The position numbers and the translations under genes were made by a program. A stretch of 64,000 bases of DNA from Campylobacter concisus (GTDB lineage Bacteria > Campylobacterota > Campylobacteria > Campylobacterales > Campylobacteraceae), in the NCBI RefSeq assembly GCF_003049085.1, contig NZ_PIQX01000001.1:1-64000 (forward strand), given 5' to 3'. The notes beneath the pieces are model-generated. The model did not search any database and was not told the DNA's origin. It was given only the letters and a program-made list of their open reading frames with translations. Below are positions 17,767 to 27,647 of this stretch, in pieces. Each line of letters opens with the position of its first letter. Positions within the stretch are counted from its first letter, which is position 1.

Positions 17767-19153
17767 TAAATATATCCTTTAAAAATGTTAAACCAAAATA
17801 GAGCAAAACCGCAAAGAGTGCGATAGCGGCTATAAATTTAGGCTCGATTATAGCTAAAAATCGCTTAGCTCCAAAGGCTCTAACGTATAAAATAAGCTGT
17901 AAAAATCCTCCAAGCGAGCTTGCAAATGCAAGGCCAGCAGCTCCAAATTTCTGCATCAAAATGACTGCTAGGATCAAATTTATCACAAGGCAGATGATAG
18001 AAATTTTAGCTGCCTCTTTTTGCTTCATATTTGCATAGAGCCAAAGTGAGAAAATTTTAGCCAGACCAAATGGCGTAAGCCCCACCAAATAGGCACTTAG
18101 CACCTTGGCGCACTCAATGGTGTTGGCCCTTACGAAATTTCCTCTCTCAAACAAGAGCCAAATGATAAATTCGCTCATCACTACGCCTGTGATCGTGGCT
18201 GCTAGCAGGGCGCAAAGAAGCAAGTAAAAGCTCTTTTTCGTCCAAACTAGGGCGTTTGCCTCGTCTTTTTGCTTTAAAAGTCTAGTGATCTTTGGAAATA
18301 GTGCTTGAGAGAGCGCGATCGCAAAGATAGCAAGCGGAAGCTGAAAAATTCTATTTGCATAAAAGAGATAGCTTATCGAGCCGCTTACCAAAAAGCTAGC
18401 TAGCCAAGTGTCCATAAATGCGCTTATCTGCATAGCACTTGAGCCAAGTAAGCCGTGGTAGAAATTTATAAAAAAGCCTTTGCTGCTAGCTTTTTTGCCT
18501 TTAAAATATCCGCTTAGACCGCCCCAGAAAATTTTATTTAAGGCGTTAAATTTCATAGCGATTAGATGCACCAAAACTTGCAATATACCGCCTGCAACGA
18601 CGCCAAAGCTAAGATAAAGTGCGACCACACTCTCACTCTTGCCAAGAGCCAAAAGTAGCGATGCGATCATGGCTAAATTTAGCAGTGCTGTAGAAAACGC
18701 TGTTGTCGCAAAGTGCCCTTTATACTGAAGTAGCGCGCCCATGAAAGTGACGATATAAACAAGAGCTAGATAGTAGAAATTTATACGCACAAGTGGCACT
18801 GCATCGGTTATGTTTTGCTCGCTTAAACCGCTTGCGATGATCTTTATAAAGTAGGGCGTAAATAAATTTACAAGAAGCGTTAATGCGCCTATGAAAAGTA
18901 AAAATTTGATGAAAATTTCAGCCTGAAAGATCGCTTTTTTCTTGCTATTTGCAAAATTTGGCAAAAATGCCTGAGTAAAGGCGCCCTCGCCAAAGATGCG
19001 GCGAAATAAATTTGGTATCTTAAATGCTATAAAAAAGAGGTCGCTAAATATGCCAGCACCAAGGATAGAAGCCGTTAAAAGATCTCTTATAAGCCCTAAA
19101 ATCCTTGAAGTCATGATACCAACTGAGTTTGAAAAAAAACCTTTTATAAACAT
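17753..19153 (-). CDS. murJ: Lipid II flippase MurJ (MviN)
   Basis: A 466-residue MOP-superfamily membrane protein with about 13-14 helices that flips the peptidoglycan precursor lipid II to the periplasm. The N-terminal segment [21 protein letters not shown] and the [18 protein letters not shown] motif are the best-conserved MurJ hallmarks, and an Arg-Asp pair in helix 1 is kept. Length is a little under the 510 of E. coli, as usual in campylobacters. It is the first gene of the long minus-strand operon and is divergent from the FapA-like gene. Confidence 0.94.
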   Translation of the reverse strand: MFIKGFFSNSVGIMTSRILGLIRDLLTASILGAGIFSDLFFIAFKIPNLFRRIFGEGAFTQAFLPNFANSKKKAIFQAEIFIKFLLFIGALTLLVNLFTPYFIKIIASGLSEQNITDAVPLVRINFYYLALVYIVTFMGALLQYKGHFATTAFSTALLNLAMIASLLLALGKSESVVALYLSFGVVAGGILQVLVHLIAMKFNALNKIFWGGLSGYFKGKKASSKGFFINFYHGLLGSSAMQISAFMDTWLASFLVSGSISYLFYANRIFQLPLAIFAIALSQALFPKITRLLKQKDEANALVWTKKSFYLLLCALLAATITGVVMSEFIIWLLFERGNFVRANTIECAKVLSAYLVGLTPFGLAKIFSLWLYANMKQKEAAKISIICLVINLILAVILMQKFGAAGLAFASSLGGFLQLILYVRAFGAKRFLAIIEPKFIAAIALFAVLLYFGLTFLKDIFNANF

Positions 19154-19225
19154 CGTTCACCTAAATTAAATTTGAAAACGCAATAGTAACAAAAGATGCT
19201 TTAAAGCTTACATAACCCAAATTTA

Positions 19226-19260
19226 ATAAAATTTTGGCGATAATAAGAGCCAAATTTTAT
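19226..19260. promoter_or_regulatory. Inverted repeat around a -10 box in the murJ/fapA-like divergent region
   Basis: ATAAAATTTTGGC (19226-19238) and GCCAAATTTTAT (19249-19260) are near-perfect inverted arms. The 10-base loop starts with GATAAT (19239-19244), a good -10 box for the gene starting at TTG 19277. It may be an operator, or a hairpin at the start of the transcript. Confidence 0.4.
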
Positions 19261-19276
19261 GTGAAATGGATCAATT

Positions 19277-21190
19277 TTGAGCGAGAACGTGCAAGAAAAC
19301 GAGAGATTTTTACCGCCAACGCAAATTCAAACTTCAACACCTTATATATCGCTTAAAGAACTAAGCAAACAACACAGCGTACCGGTAGAATTTATAGATT
19401 TTAAAATTTTAGACATTTTGACTTATTATAAAAATAAAGATAATGAAGAGTCAGTTTTTGTCCCTGAAGAAAATTTAAACTTTTTTGATGATAATGCTTT
19501 TTATCTTGACGAGACACTAGAGATCGAGCAGGTCTATGACGTGGAATTTTTTGATGTTAGGCTAAATGCTGTGCCAAAGCTTCCAAAGATAGAAATCGGT
19601 GTAAATTCAACAGTTACAAAAGTAGTCGCAAAGGTAAAAGCCACAAAAGATTGTGAATACGAACAGCATTACGAAGATAAACTTTTTGAATATATCGCCA
19701 AACAGCTTATGAAAGCTCAAATTTTAATAGGTATAAGGATCGGCAAACTAAAAGATGAGTTAAAACAAATCGCCTCAGTTGTGCATGTAAAGGGCGAACT
19801 TGATAAAGACTACATACTAAACATAACACAAGGTATAAATCCAAAAAAAGCTACCGATGCAAAGATACTTTACTACTACAAAGATAAACTTGATGCAATA
19901 AAAGAGGAAGATAAGATTGATTACGCTGATAGAGGTTTTGTTTTTGGTGTAGCACAAGATGAAGTGATAATGGAAGAGAAAAAGTCTCACGAGGGACAAA
20001 ATGGCCGTGATGCGAGAGGTAAATTATTAGCAGTAGAAAAGCCAAAAGAAGATACTGGCAAAGAGATAAGTATAAGCGAAAATATAGAGAGAGTAGAAAA
20101 TGACGATAGCATAATATACATCGCTAAAAAATCAGGATATGTAGTTGAGAAAAATGGTTCATTTGACATTGAAGAGCGTATAGAGATAAATGAAGCAAAT
20201 TTTAAAACAACTGGCTCTATTCAAGCAGGCACTGATACAAATGTGACTTTGGTGGTTAGAGAAACTGATACTATAAAAGACGCCATCGGCACTGGCATCA
20301 TCGTGGAGGCTGACGAGATCGAGGTAAAAGGAAACGTCGGTGCAAATGCGATGGTTAAAGCAAATGAAGTAATAATCGGCGGTCAAACACACCAAAAGGC
20401 TAAAATTTATGCAAAGAATGCAAAAATTTCTATCCATATCGGTAAGGTTGAAGCTGAAAATGTCGAGATAGATAGGCTAGAAGGCGGAAATGTCGTAGCA
20501 AAAAGAGTTAAGATAAATAGCGTCGTTGGTGGATCTATAACCGCTCAAAATATCCAAATAAATACGCTTGGCTCAAACTGCACTATCACAGCTTCACACT
20601 TAATAGACGTAAGATATTTAAGAGGCACTGACAATAAATTTATAATCGATACCAGTAAAATGCCTGAGAGTGCTGAGGCTACGCAAGAGCAATTAAATAA
20701 GATCGAATATACAAAAGCAGAGCTTGCCTCTCTTCTAAAAAATATTGAAACAAAGAAAAATGTCATAAATGAAAATAAAGACTCGATTTATACCATAAAA
20801 GCAAAGGTAGAAGAGCTCTCAAAAGCTAAAGTGATACCGCCAGTTACCTTTATGAAAAAGCTAAAAGAGTATCAAGGTCTAGTCAATGAATACAACACTT
20901 TGCTAAAAATTTTTAAAGATAAAAAAGAGTTGCTAGCTACTCTAAAGGATGAGCTTGAGATCATGCAAAATGGAATATTTTCTGCAAAAGTGATAAATAG
21001 AGGCAACTGGGTTGAATTAAATGAGATTAGATTTGTTATCGTTGATCCTCCACAAAATGTCACTTATATCTCAAAGCAAAATGAAACCGCACATGCTATT
21101 ACTTTGGAGAAGATCGGCGATGGCGATGAGGCTGAGTATAAGATCAAAAAGTCAAATAAATTAGAAGACTACACAGATACAAATTTTTAA
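19277..21190 (+). CDS. FapA family (DUF342) polymer-forming protein
   Basis: A 637-residue cytoplasmic protein of the DUF342/FapA type. The centre (about residues 250-470) carries a right-handed beta-helix built of hexapeptide-like turns: repeated GSIQAGTDTNV, VKGNVGANAMVKANEV, AKIYAKNAKISIHIGKVEAENVEIDRLEGGNVVAKRV. It is followed by a coiled coil (residues about 480-570) and a small C-terminal beta domain. The N-terminal region has the acidic dimerisation domain. Family members polymerise and have been tied to membrane and flagellar placement in some bacteria (for example Vibrio); its role here is unknown. The orthologue in C. jejuni sits between ruvA and mviN. The start is TTG 19277, with TGGA about 8 bases upstream; there is no nearby in-frame ATG. 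Confidence 0.78.
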   Translation: MSENVQENERFLPPTQIQTSTPYISLKELSKQHSVPVEFIDFKILDILTYYKNKDNEESVFVPEENLNFFDDNAFYLDETLEIEQVYDVEFFDVRLNAVPKLPKIEIGVNSTVTKVVAKVKATKDCEYEQHYEDKLFEYIAKQLMKAQILIGIRIGKLKDELKQIASVVHVKGELDKDYILNITQGINPKKATDAKILYYYKDKLDAIKEEDKIDYADRGFVFGVAQDEVIMEEKKSHEGQNGRDARGKLLAVEKPKEDTGKEISISENIERVENDDSIIYIAKKSGYVVEKNGSFDIEERIEINEANFKTTGSIQAGTDTNVTLVVRETDTIKDAIGTGIIVEADEIEVKGNVGANAMVKANEVIIGGQTHQKAKIYAKNAKISIHIGKVEAENVEIDRLEGGNVVAKRVKINSVVGGSITAQNIQINTLGSNCTITASHLIDVRYLRGTDNKFIIDTSKMPESAEATQEQLNKIEYTKAELASLLKNIETKKNVINENKDSIYTIKAKVEELSKAKVIPPVTFMKKLKEYQGLVNEYNTLLKIFKDKKELLATLKDELEIMQNGIFSAKVINRGNWVELNEIRFVIVDPPQNVTYISKQNETAHAITLEKIGDGDEAEYKIKKSNKLEDYTDTNF

Positions 21191-21204
21191 GAATAAAAGG
21201 TTAA

Positions 21205-21762
21205 ATGATGATAAAAGCGATCGAAGGTGTCGTCAGCAAAAAAGATCCCGCATTTGTGATACTTAAAACAAATAGCGGCGTAAGCTATGGAATTTTTATC
21301 TCGCTTTTTTGCTCAGCCAAGCTTAGCAAGGGCGAAAAAGTCGAGCTTACCATAACACAGATCATAAGAGAGGACGCAAATTTACTCTATGGCTTTTTGG
21401 ATGCAAATGAGCAAAAGATGTTTGAGATGCTTATTAAATTAAATGGTATCGGAGCTAGCACGGCTATGGCAGTTTGCTCAAGTCTTAGCTCACAGGCATT
21501 TACAAATGCCATAATAAGCGGCGATGCAGATACCTTTAAAAGTGTGCCAGGTATCGGACCAAAGACTGCTAGACGCATCATAGCTGAGCTAAGCGACGCA
21601 AAACTAATAAGTGATGAGAGCGTGCCAAGCTACCAAAACGAAGCGCTTTTGGCACTTGAAGCGCTTGGCTTTAAACGTGAGAAGATAGTGAAAATTTTGC
21701 CTGAGTGTAAGAGTGAAAATACAAGTGATCTTATAAAAGAAGCATTAAAGAAATTAGGATAA
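21205..21762 (+). CDS. ruvA: Holliday junction branch migration protein RuvA
   Basis: A 185-residue DNA-binding subunit of the RuvAB motor that moves Holliday junctions in recombination repair. The N-terminal OB domain (residues 1-62), the two helix-hairpin-helix motifs ([15 protein letters not shown] and [15 protein letters not shown]) and the C-terminal RuvB-binding domain ([17 protein letters not shown]) are all present. Start could be ATG 21205 or the adjacent ATG 21208; family alignment to MIKAIEG favours 21208. It lies 14 bases after the FapA-like gene and 11 before ddl. Confidence 0.95.
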   Translation: MMIKAIEGVVSKKDPAFVILKTNSGVSYGIFISLFCSAKLSKGEKVELTITQIIREDANLLYGFLDANEQKMFEMLIKLNGIGASTAMAVCSSLSSQAFTNAIISGDADTFKSVPGIGPKTARRIIAELSDAKLISDESVPSYQNEALLALEALGFKREKIVKILPECKSENTSDLIKEALKKLG

Positions 21763-21773
21763 GGATTAGAAAG

Positions 21774-22814
21774 ATGAATTTAGGTGTGATATTTGGAGCA
21801 AAGAGCTATGAACATGAGATAAGCATAGTTAGTGCGATAGTTTTAAAAAATGTCCTAAAACAAGAGCTAAAATTTATATTTTGCGACGCAAATAGAGACT
21901 TTTATCTTATCGAGCAAAAAGATATGAGAGCAAATTTCTTTAGCTCTGGTAAATACAAAAACTCAAAGAAGCTATCTTTGGCAAAGGGCGGCTTTTACGT
22001 GCACTCTCTTTTTGGCGATAAAAAAGTAGAGTGTGATGTCATTATAAATTTGATCCATGGCATGGACGGCGAAGATGGCAAGATAGCAGCACTTTTTGAC
22101 TTTTACGGCATAAAATATATAGGTCCAAGGCTTGAAGTAAGCGCGCTTAGCTACAACAAAGAGCTTACTAAATTTCTAGCACAAAAAGCTGGTGTAAAGG
22201 CGCTTGACTATGAGATACTAACTCGTGAGAGCCAGCCAAAATTTCACTATCCTATTATCTTAAAGCCAGCAAGACTTGGAAGTAGCATCGGCGTAAATAT
22301 AGTGCATGACGCCAGCGAGCTAACTTATGCAAAAGACGTGGCATTTGAGTTTGATAAAGATGTGCTTGTCGAGCCTTTTATAAAAGGAGTAAAAGAGTAC
22401 AACCTTGCAGGCTGTAAGATAGATGGAAAGATAAAATTTTCTATCATAGAAGAGCCAAAAAAGAAAGAATTTCTTGACTACGAGCAAAAGTATCTTAGCT
22501 TTTCAAATGAAAACAAGGTAAAAGAGGCTGAAATTTCTGAGGAGCTAAAACAAAAGCTTAAATTTAACTTTTCAAAAATTTATGATTGCGGTTTTGACGG
22601 AGCGATCATTAGATGCGACTTCTTTGTGATAGATGATGAGGTCTATCTAAATGAGATAAATCCAAATCCAGGAAGCCTTGCAAACTATCTATTTGAGGAT
22701 TTTGAGAGCACTTTAAATGCTCTTGCAAACTCACTTCCAAGAGAGCGTAATATAAAGATCGATTATAGCTTCATAAACTCGATCACTTCAGTAAAAGGTC
22801 GCGGAAAAATTTAG
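21774..22814 (+). CDS. ddl: D-alanine--D-alanine ligase
   Basis: A 346-residue ATP-grasp ligase that joins two D-alanines for the peptidoglycan stem. The N-terminal [14 protein letters not shown] motif, [24 protein letters not shown], the ATP-binding [15 protein letters not shown], and the Mg-binding [16 protein letters not shown] are all conserved. Length matches the Campylobacter form. It is coupled in an operon with ruvA upstream and murF three genes downstream, joining the D-Ala-D-Ala supply to its use. Confidence 0.96.
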   Translation: MNLGVIFGAKSYEHEISIVSAIVLKNVLKQELKFIFCDANRDFYLIEQKDMRANFFSSGKYKNSKKLSLAKGGFYVHSLFGDKKVECDVIINLIHGMDGEDGKIAALFDFYGIKYIGPRLEVSALSYNKELTKFLAQKAGVKALDYEILTRESQPKFHYPIILKPARLGSSIGVNIVHDASELTYAKDVAFEFDKDVLVEPFIKGVKEYNLAGCKIDGKIKFSIIEEPKKKEFLDYEQKYLSFSNENKVKEAEISEELKQKLKFNFSKIYDCGFDGAIIRCDFFVIDDEVYLNEINPNPGSLANYLFEDFESTLNALANSLPRERNIKIDYSFINSITSVKGRGKI

Positions 22815-22878
22815 GCCATTTAGTAGATTATAAAGTAGTTTGTGATATTTTACGTAAAATTTTACACAAAGAGCGACA

Positions 22879-23109
22879 ATGGTAACTTTTACAAAAGATG
22901 AAATTTATACAGCAACTGAAGTGGTTAGAAATTTTAGTTCAGTGCTCTCTCGTGTGGGAGCTAATGAATTAAAAAGAGCGGTCATTGTTAAAAATAATAA
23001 ATTTGAAGCAGTGCTTTTAAATATGGAAGAGTATGAGCGCCTTTGCGAAGCAGTGAGCGTGCTTGAGAGCATTTACGCTGCTAAAAAGAGAGAAAACGAT
23101 GGCGAGTAG
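22879..23109 (+). CDS. Phd/YefM-like antitoxin-type protein without a toxin partner
   Basis: A 76-residue protein of the prevent-host-death type. The N-terminal half fits the DNA-binding dimer fold: TATEVVRNFSSVLSRV, then strand RAVIVKNNKFEAVLLNMEEYERL, which is the family signature. In ordinary modules a RelE, Doc or ParE toxin follows, but here the next gene, overlapping by 11 bases, is an alpha/beta hydrolase. The C. jejuni locus has a small gene at the same place between ddl and the hydrolase (from memory), so this looks like an old, domesticated repressor-like protein rather than a young toxin-antitoxin unit. Confidence 0.75.
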   Translation: MVTFTKDEIYTATEVVRNFSSVLSRVGANELKRAVIVKNNKFEAVLLNMEEYERLCEAVSVLESIYAAKKRENDGE

Positions 23110-23881
23110 GGCGGTAAAGTACGGCTCAGACGAGTATGAGATCAGCTACGAAGTAGTAAATCCAAAATGCAAAAAAATAGTGCTTTTCTTGCACGGCTGG
23201 GGTGCTAATAAAGAGATAATGAAAAAGGCTTTTGGGCACTATCTAAACGAGCTTTGCCATGTCTATATCGACATGCCAGGCTTTGGTAAAAGCTCCATTA
23301 CTGATCCATTAAAAACAAGTGATTACGCAAAAATCGTTGAAAATTTCTGTGATGAGCTTGGCATAAAGCCAGATATTATCGTAGGTCATAGCTTTGGTGG
23401 CAAGATCGCAACGCTTCTAAAGCCGCCATATCTTGTGCTTTTAAGCTCAGCTGGCATAATTGTCAAAAAGCCATTTATCGTGCGCGCAAAGATCACTATT
23501 TTTAAAATTTTTAAGCTTTTTGGATTTGGAAAATTTTATAAACTCTTTGCCACAAAAGATGTGAGCGGCATGAGCAGAGTGATGTATGAAACCCTAAAAA
23601 ACGTAGTTGATGAGGATTTTACGAAGCATTTTGCCAACTTTAGTGGTAAGGCTTTAATATTTTGGGGAGAAAATGACAAGGCAACGCCTATAACAAGTGG
23701 AGAGAGCATACATAAGCTCATAAAAAATAGTTCATTTTTCCCGCTTAGGGGCGATCACTTTTTCTTTTTGCTTCACGCTAAATTTATAAGTGACGAGATA
23801 GAAAAAGGGATAAATTTTGAGCCAAATGAAGCAAAAAATGTCGTGCTTGACGATGAGAGCGGTATCGAGGAGATAAGATGA
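23099..23881 (+). CDS. Alpha/beta hydrolase
   Basis: A 260-residue alpha/beta-hydrolase-fold enzyme. The nucleophile elbow is GHSFGGK with its serine near residue 96, the oxyanion region is FLHGWGANKE near residues 30-38, the acid is expected in FWGENDKATP, and the catalytic histidine in RGDHFFFL near residue 226. The substrate is unknown; esters or thioesters are typical. The start is taken as ATG 23099, which overlaps the stop of the antitoxin-like gene; a more upstream ATG would run through most of the overlap region without a site. It is coupled to murF by ATGA. Confidence 0.85.
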   Translation: MASRAVKYGSDEYEISYEVVNPKCKKIVLFLHGWGANKEIMKKAFGHYLNELCHVYIDMPGFGKSSITDPLKTSDYAKIVENFCDELGIKPDIIVGHSFGGKIATLLKPPYLVLLSSAGIIVKKPFIVRAKITIFKIFKLFGFGKFYKLFATKDVSGMSRVMYETLKNVVDEDFTKHFANFSGKALIFWGENDKATPITSGESIHKLIKNSSFFPLRGDHFFFLLHAKFISDEIEKGINFEPNEAKNVVLDDESGIEEIR

Positions 23882-25302
23882 GTATATTTTTAAGCATAAG
23901 CACAGTTTTATTTATCTTTGCGCTCGCTTTTTATGTGATTACTTGCTTTCAGTGGTTTTCATATAGGCCTGAGCGCGTACTCTTTCACTTCACAAAGCCC
24001 GCTTGGCACGTCTTTTTCTTTATTGTGCCGTTGGTGCTTTTTTACACGACTGGCAAGTGGTTTTTTATCTATTTTTACTTTGCTCTTTTGCCAGCTCTTT
24101 ATCTTTGGCACAAAAAACTTGATAAAAAGCTAGTCTTTACCGCCAGGATCAAGCACTTTTTTGTGATCCTTGCTTGCGCTATCATCTTAAACTACGCTTT
24201 AAATTTTATCATCCACAAGGCGTTTTTGGCTCCGATGCCACTTTTTGTCTTGGTTGTGAGCCTATTTTTTAGTGAAATTTTAGAAAAGATAAAATTTCAA
24301 GGATTTAAAAACAAGGCGCTTAAAAAACTCGGCGCAAACAAAGAGCTAAAGATAATCCTAATCACCGCAAGCTACGGCAAAACTAGCATCAAAAATTTCC
24401 TCTTTGAAATTTTAAAAGATAGCTTCGTCTGCTACAAGACGCCTCGCAGCGTAAATACAATGGCTGGCATAATTAAAGACATCAATGAAAACTTAAGCGA
24501 GCAAACGCAAATTTACATCGCTGAGGCAGGTGCTAGGCTAAAGGGCGACATTTTAGAAATCACAAAAATTCTAAACCCGCAAATCGTCATCGTAGGTGAG
24601 ATCGGCGCGCAACACATTGAGTATTTTAAAACGCTTGATAATATCCGCTCTACCAAGCTTGAAGCACTTCAAAGCACTCGTTTGCAGATGGCATTTTTAC
24701 ATAGTTCGACAAAAAAAGAGCCAAGCCAAAATATAGAAATTTATGATGAAAGTCTAAAAGATATCAATGCAAATTTAGATGGAATTTCGTTTACGCTTGG
24801 TGACAAGAGTTACGCCTCGCCGCTACTTGGCAAATTTAACGCTACAAATTTAGCCGTTTGCATCAAGGTGGCAAAATACCTAAAAATGGGCGATGAGGCG
24901 GTAGATAGAGCGCTATCTAAGATGAAAAACGTAGAGCACCGCCTAAGCAAGATCGAGGCTGGTGGCAAGCTGATAATTGATGATAGCTTTAATGGAAATT
25001 TCTCAGGCATGAGTGCAAGCTACGAGCTTGTAAGCACCTACGCTGGCAGAAAAGTGCTGCTAACACCTGGTATCGTCGAGAGCGATGCAGAGCAAAATGC
25101 AAATTTAGCCAAGGTGATAAATGAAATTTTTGACCTTGTTATCATCACAAGCTCGCTAAACGCCGAAGTTTTACTAAAGTACATCGTAAAGCCAAAGATC
25201 ATCATCTTAAAGGATAAAAATAAAATGCAAGAAATTCTAGCTCAAAATACGCGTGCTGGCGATCTTATACTATTTTCAAACGATGCACCGAGCTTTATAT
25301 GA
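23878..25302 (+). CDS. murF: UDP-N-acetylmuramoyl-tripeptide--D-alanyl-D-alanine ligase
   Basis: A 474-residue Mur ligase that adds D-Ala-D-Ala to the UDP-MurNAc tripeptide. It differs from the E. coli form by an N-terminal membrane region of about 140 residues with roughly five hydrophobic helices, which replaces the usual N-terminal nucleotide-binding domain. The ATP-binding loop ITASYGKTSIKNF, the IAEAGARLKGDI Mg-binding segment, and the DDSFNGNFSGMSASYEL motif are all clear. The membrane-anchored form is known from C. jejuni and helicobacters. Its stop overlaps the start of the following small gene. Confidence 0.88.
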   Translation: MSIFLSISTVLFIFALAFYVITCFQWFSYRPERVLFHFTKPAWHVFFFIVPLVLFYTTGKWFFIYFYFALLPALYLWHKKLDKKLVFTARIKHFFVILACAIILNYALNFIIHKAFLAPMPLFVLVVSLFFSEILEKIKFQGFKNKALKKLGANKELKIILITASYGKTSIKNFLFEILKDSFVCYKTPRSVNTMAGIIKDINENLSEQTQIYIAEAGARLKGDILEITKILNPQIVIVGEIGAQHIEYFKTLDNIRSTKLEALQSTRLQMAFLHSSTKKEPSQNIEIYDESLKDINANLDGISFTLGDKSYASPLLGKFNATNLAVCIKVAKYLKMGDEAVDRALSKMKNVEHRLSKIEAGGKLIIDDSFNGNFSGMSASYELVSTYAGRKVLLTPGIVESDAEQNANLAKVINEIFDLVIITSSLNAEVLLKYIVKPKIIILKDKNKMQEILAQNTRAGDLILFSNDAPSFI

Positions 25303-25739
25303 AAAAGATAGTTTTTTTAATCCTAGCTTTAAATTTAGCATTTGGCTTTGACATCGATGATTATGACAGAGGTATTGAGGCGCTAAATGCTGGAGATTAC
25401 GCAACTGCGTATGAAATTTTTTATGATGGCTGTGAGCAAAAAGATGTGCTTTCGTGCGAGGCTTTGGGCGATATGTTTGTAAATGAAGAGATAAATGAGC
25501 AAATGGATAGTGATCTAAAAAAGCACTCAAATATCGAGCTTGGCGTGAGTTATTATATGAAAAGCTGCGACCTTGGCTACCAAAATGCTTGTGATGACGT
25601 GATGAGCTTAAGGGACGATTTAAACATAAGCCTACCAGCTGGTGTTTATGAAAATGCCAAAGCAAGGTACGATGAGATAAGGCAAGAAGACGAAAAAGAA
25701 GAAGCCTTAAGCGAGCAAAATGCAACTTTGCAAAAATAA
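25299..25739 (+). CDS. Small periplasmic Sel1/TPR-like cysteine-containing protein
   Basis: A 146-residue protein with a signal peptide (MKKIVFLILALNLAFG, cleavage near residue 16). The mature part holds two Sel1-like helix pairs: YDRGIEALNAGDYATAYEIFYDGCEQKDVLSCEALG-type spacing of paired cysteines, then YYMKSCDLGYQNACDDV. Four cysteines spaced like the cysteine-rich Hcp proteins of Helicobacter suggest two disulfides. It ends in a Glu/Gln-rich coil. The role is unknown; the ATGA overlap with murF suggests envelope function. Confidence 0.7.
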   Translation: MKKIVFLILALNLAFGFDIDDYDRGIEALNAGDYATAYEIFYDGCEQKDVLSCEALGDMFVNEEINEQMDSDLKKHSNIELGVSYYMKSCDLGYQNACDDVMSLRDDLNISLPAGVYENAKARYDEIRQEDEKEEALSEQNATLQK

Positions 25740-25750
25740 ATTCTCTAGTT

Positions 25751-26764
25751 TTAGACTAAATTTACTTTTAGCGTATGCTCTTTTAGGCTTGCTGGAATTT
25801 TGCCATTTTCAAGCTCGACCAGTTCGCTAACTCTTAAAATATAAAAATCCTGCAAGCTTCTGTTTGCAAATTTTTCAAGCTTTTTTGAAAGCGTGTCAAA
25901 CATATAAAACTCAGCCTCATTGCTAGCTAGTAAAAAATCAGCCCCGCTATCAAACGCATTAAAAATAATCTTACTTGCAAGTGCAAATGCAAGCTTTTCG
26001 TTTGCTTTTAAAAGTTCAAATCCACAAGGAAATTTATTGTTTAGATTTATAAAATTTGCTCTAAATTTATCTAAAATTTCAGGGATTTTATTGCTTACGG
26101 CTATTTTGAATTCTTTAAATTTATCCAAGCTCTTTATTTTTTCAAGCTCATTTTTTGAGGTTTCATCCTCTTTTATCCCTAAAATTTCTTTAAAAAACCT
26201 AATCGCTTCGGTATAAATTTCGCTTCCGCTAAAGATAAAATCATCAATCTTGCAAGCTATTAAAATACCATTTTCATTGTTGATAAGCCTCATGATCTCA
26301 TCATTTTTTTCTTTTTTATAAAGATGATGAGCTAGTATGATGGCCGCTGCACCTATAAAATTTGGCTCGTATTCTCTCACAAAATCAGCATAAAAATATG
26401 GCTTTAAGCTTGCATAAAATTCTTTGTCTGCTTGATCACAAAATTTCTCAAATGGTTTAAATTTCTTCCAAAAGTCATCATCATTTATCTCAAGATCTAA
26501 AACCGCTCGTTTTTCATCAAGTGGCGAAATCACAAGCTCGTCTGCAAATTTCTCATATAAATTCTCTAATGGTTCAGCAGTGCTCACTACGACATCATTT
26601 ACTTTCACAAAGCCAGTTGTTGGCTGAAAATACGGATCAATCTTTTTAATATGCAAAAATAGCTCGTCAAGGTTTGCGTAATCTAAAATTTCTAAAAAAT
26701 ATGGTTTAAAATACGACAAAATATCCTTTTTTGCATTAAATCTAAAAATTTCTATTTTTTGCAT
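25751..26764 (-). CDS. Uncharacterised protein, DUF5644/HdrB-C-like
   Basis: A 337-residue cytoplasmic protein. The N-terminal part (KIEIFRFNAKKDILSYF, then VKVNDVVVSTAEPLENL) looks like a ferredoxin-type beta-grasp domain of the DUF5644 kind, and the C-terminal portion (FDSGADFLLASNEAEFYMFD) resembles the last segment of heterodisulfide-reductase B subunits. The cysteine clusters of true HdrB are missing, so an Fe-S role is doubtful. Its family seems confined to epsilonproteobacteria; that is my recollection. It is divergent from thiL and its stop faces the preceding gene. Confidence 0.55.
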   Translation of the reverse strand: MQKIEIFRFNAKKDILSYFKPYFLEILDYANLDELFLHIKKIDPYFQPTTGFVKVNDVVVSTAEPLENLYEKFADELVISPLDEKRAVLDLEINDDDFWKKFKPFEKFCDQADKEFYASLKPYFYADFVREYEPNFIGAAAIILAHHLYKKEKNDEIMRLINNENGILIACKIDDFIFSGSEIYTEAIRFFKEILGIKEDETSKNELEKIKSLDKFKEFKIAVSNKIPEILDKFRANFINLNNKFPCGFELLKANEKLAFALASKIIFNAFDSGADFLLASNEAEFYMFDTLSKKLEKFANRSLQDFYILRVSELVELENGKIPASLKEHTLKVNLV

Positions 26765-26813
26765 TTGGCTCCTTTTTTGGCTTATTTTATCCTAAAATTA
26801 AAAGGAGTTTCAT

Positions 26814-26819
26814 TATAAT
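26814..26819 (+). promoter_or_regulatory. -10 box (TATAAT) directly before the thiL start
   Basis: TATAAT ends only 6 bases before the ATG at 26826, so the transcript would begin at or near the start codon. AAAGGAG at 26801-26807 is then too far away (18 bases) to act as a ribosome site and would lie upstream of the transcript. Confidence 0.5.
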
Positions 26820-26825
26820 GGCCCG

Positions 26826-27647
26826 ATGGATAAAGAAAATTTTACGATTGAATGCTTTGGTAACGCTTATATTGGCGATGATGCGGCTGTGCTTGGCAAG
26901 CAGGTCTTTAGCAAGGATATTTTTGCTGAAAACTCGCACTTTAAGCATGGCTGGCTAAGCCTTGAAGAGATCGGCTACAAGGCGATGATCGTAAATTTTT
27001 CAGATACGATCGTGATGAATGCTAGGCCAAAATTTGCGCTTCTTGGACTTAGCTTGCCAAAGAATTTTTCGCCGCAGCAAATCAAAGAGCTAAGTAGTGG
27101 CATAAACAGAGCTTGCGAGGAGTTTGGTGTAAAGATAATCGGTGGCGACACGATAAGTAGTAAAATTTTAAATATAAGCGTTAGTGTAATTGGCGAGCTA
27201 AATGGCAAAGCTGTGCTTAGAAAAAATGCAAAATACGGAGATCTGGTGGCTTTTACTGGTGAGCTTGGAGGTAGCAAAAATGGGCTAAATTCGCTTCTGA
27301 GGCTAGCTAAAATTTCAAAAAACTCACGATTTAAAAAGCCTATTTTAAGAGATAAATTTTTCTACAAGGCAGCTCATCTTATAAACTCCGCTATGGATAT
27401 CTCAGATGGGCTAAATGCTGATCTTGCCAAGCTTTTAAAGGCTAGCAAAAAGGGTGCTAAATTTACAAAAGAGCTAAGTAAATTTGAGCTTAGTAGCGGC
27501 GAAGAGTATGAAATTTTATTTACTTTTAGTCCTAAAAATTTAAACGCCATCAAAAGGATCGCCACAAAAACACGGACAAAGATTAGCGTCTTTGCAAAAA
27601 TTTCAAACAAAAGGTTAAAACAAAATGCAAGAAACCACCACTTTTAA
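26826..27647 (+). CDS. thiL: Thiamine-monophosphate kinase
   Basis: A 273-residue kinase of the PurM/ThiL fold that phosphorylates thiamine phosphate to thiamine pyrophosphate. Motifs include IGDDAAVL near residues 16-23, the [16 protein letters not shown] helix and Mg-binding [15 protein letters not shown], and [13 protein letters not shown] near residue 190. It is shorter than the 320 residues of E. coli ThiL but typical of campylobacters. It overlaps truD by 23 bases. See the promoter entry for a possible leaderless start. Confidence 0.92.
   Translation: MDKENFTIECFGNAYIGDDAAVLGKQVFSKDIFAENSHFKHGWLSLEEIGYKAMIVNFSDTIVMNARPKFALLGLSLPKNFSPQQIKELSSGINRACEEFGVKIIGGDTISSKILNISVSVIGELNGKAVLRKNAKYGDLVAFTGELGGSKNGLNSLLRLAKISKNSRFKKPILRDKFFYKAAHLINSAMDISDGLNADLAKLLKASKKGAKFTKELSKFELSSGEEYEILFTFSPKNLNAIKRIATKTRTKISVFAKISNKRLKQNARNHHF

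Noticed and set aside
25276-25725. A 149-codon open frame on the minus strand opposite the small Sel1-like gene
   Set aside because: The protein is rich in His, Leu and Arg with no family pattern, and the plus-strand frame has a signal peptide and Sel1 repeats; it is an antisense shadow.
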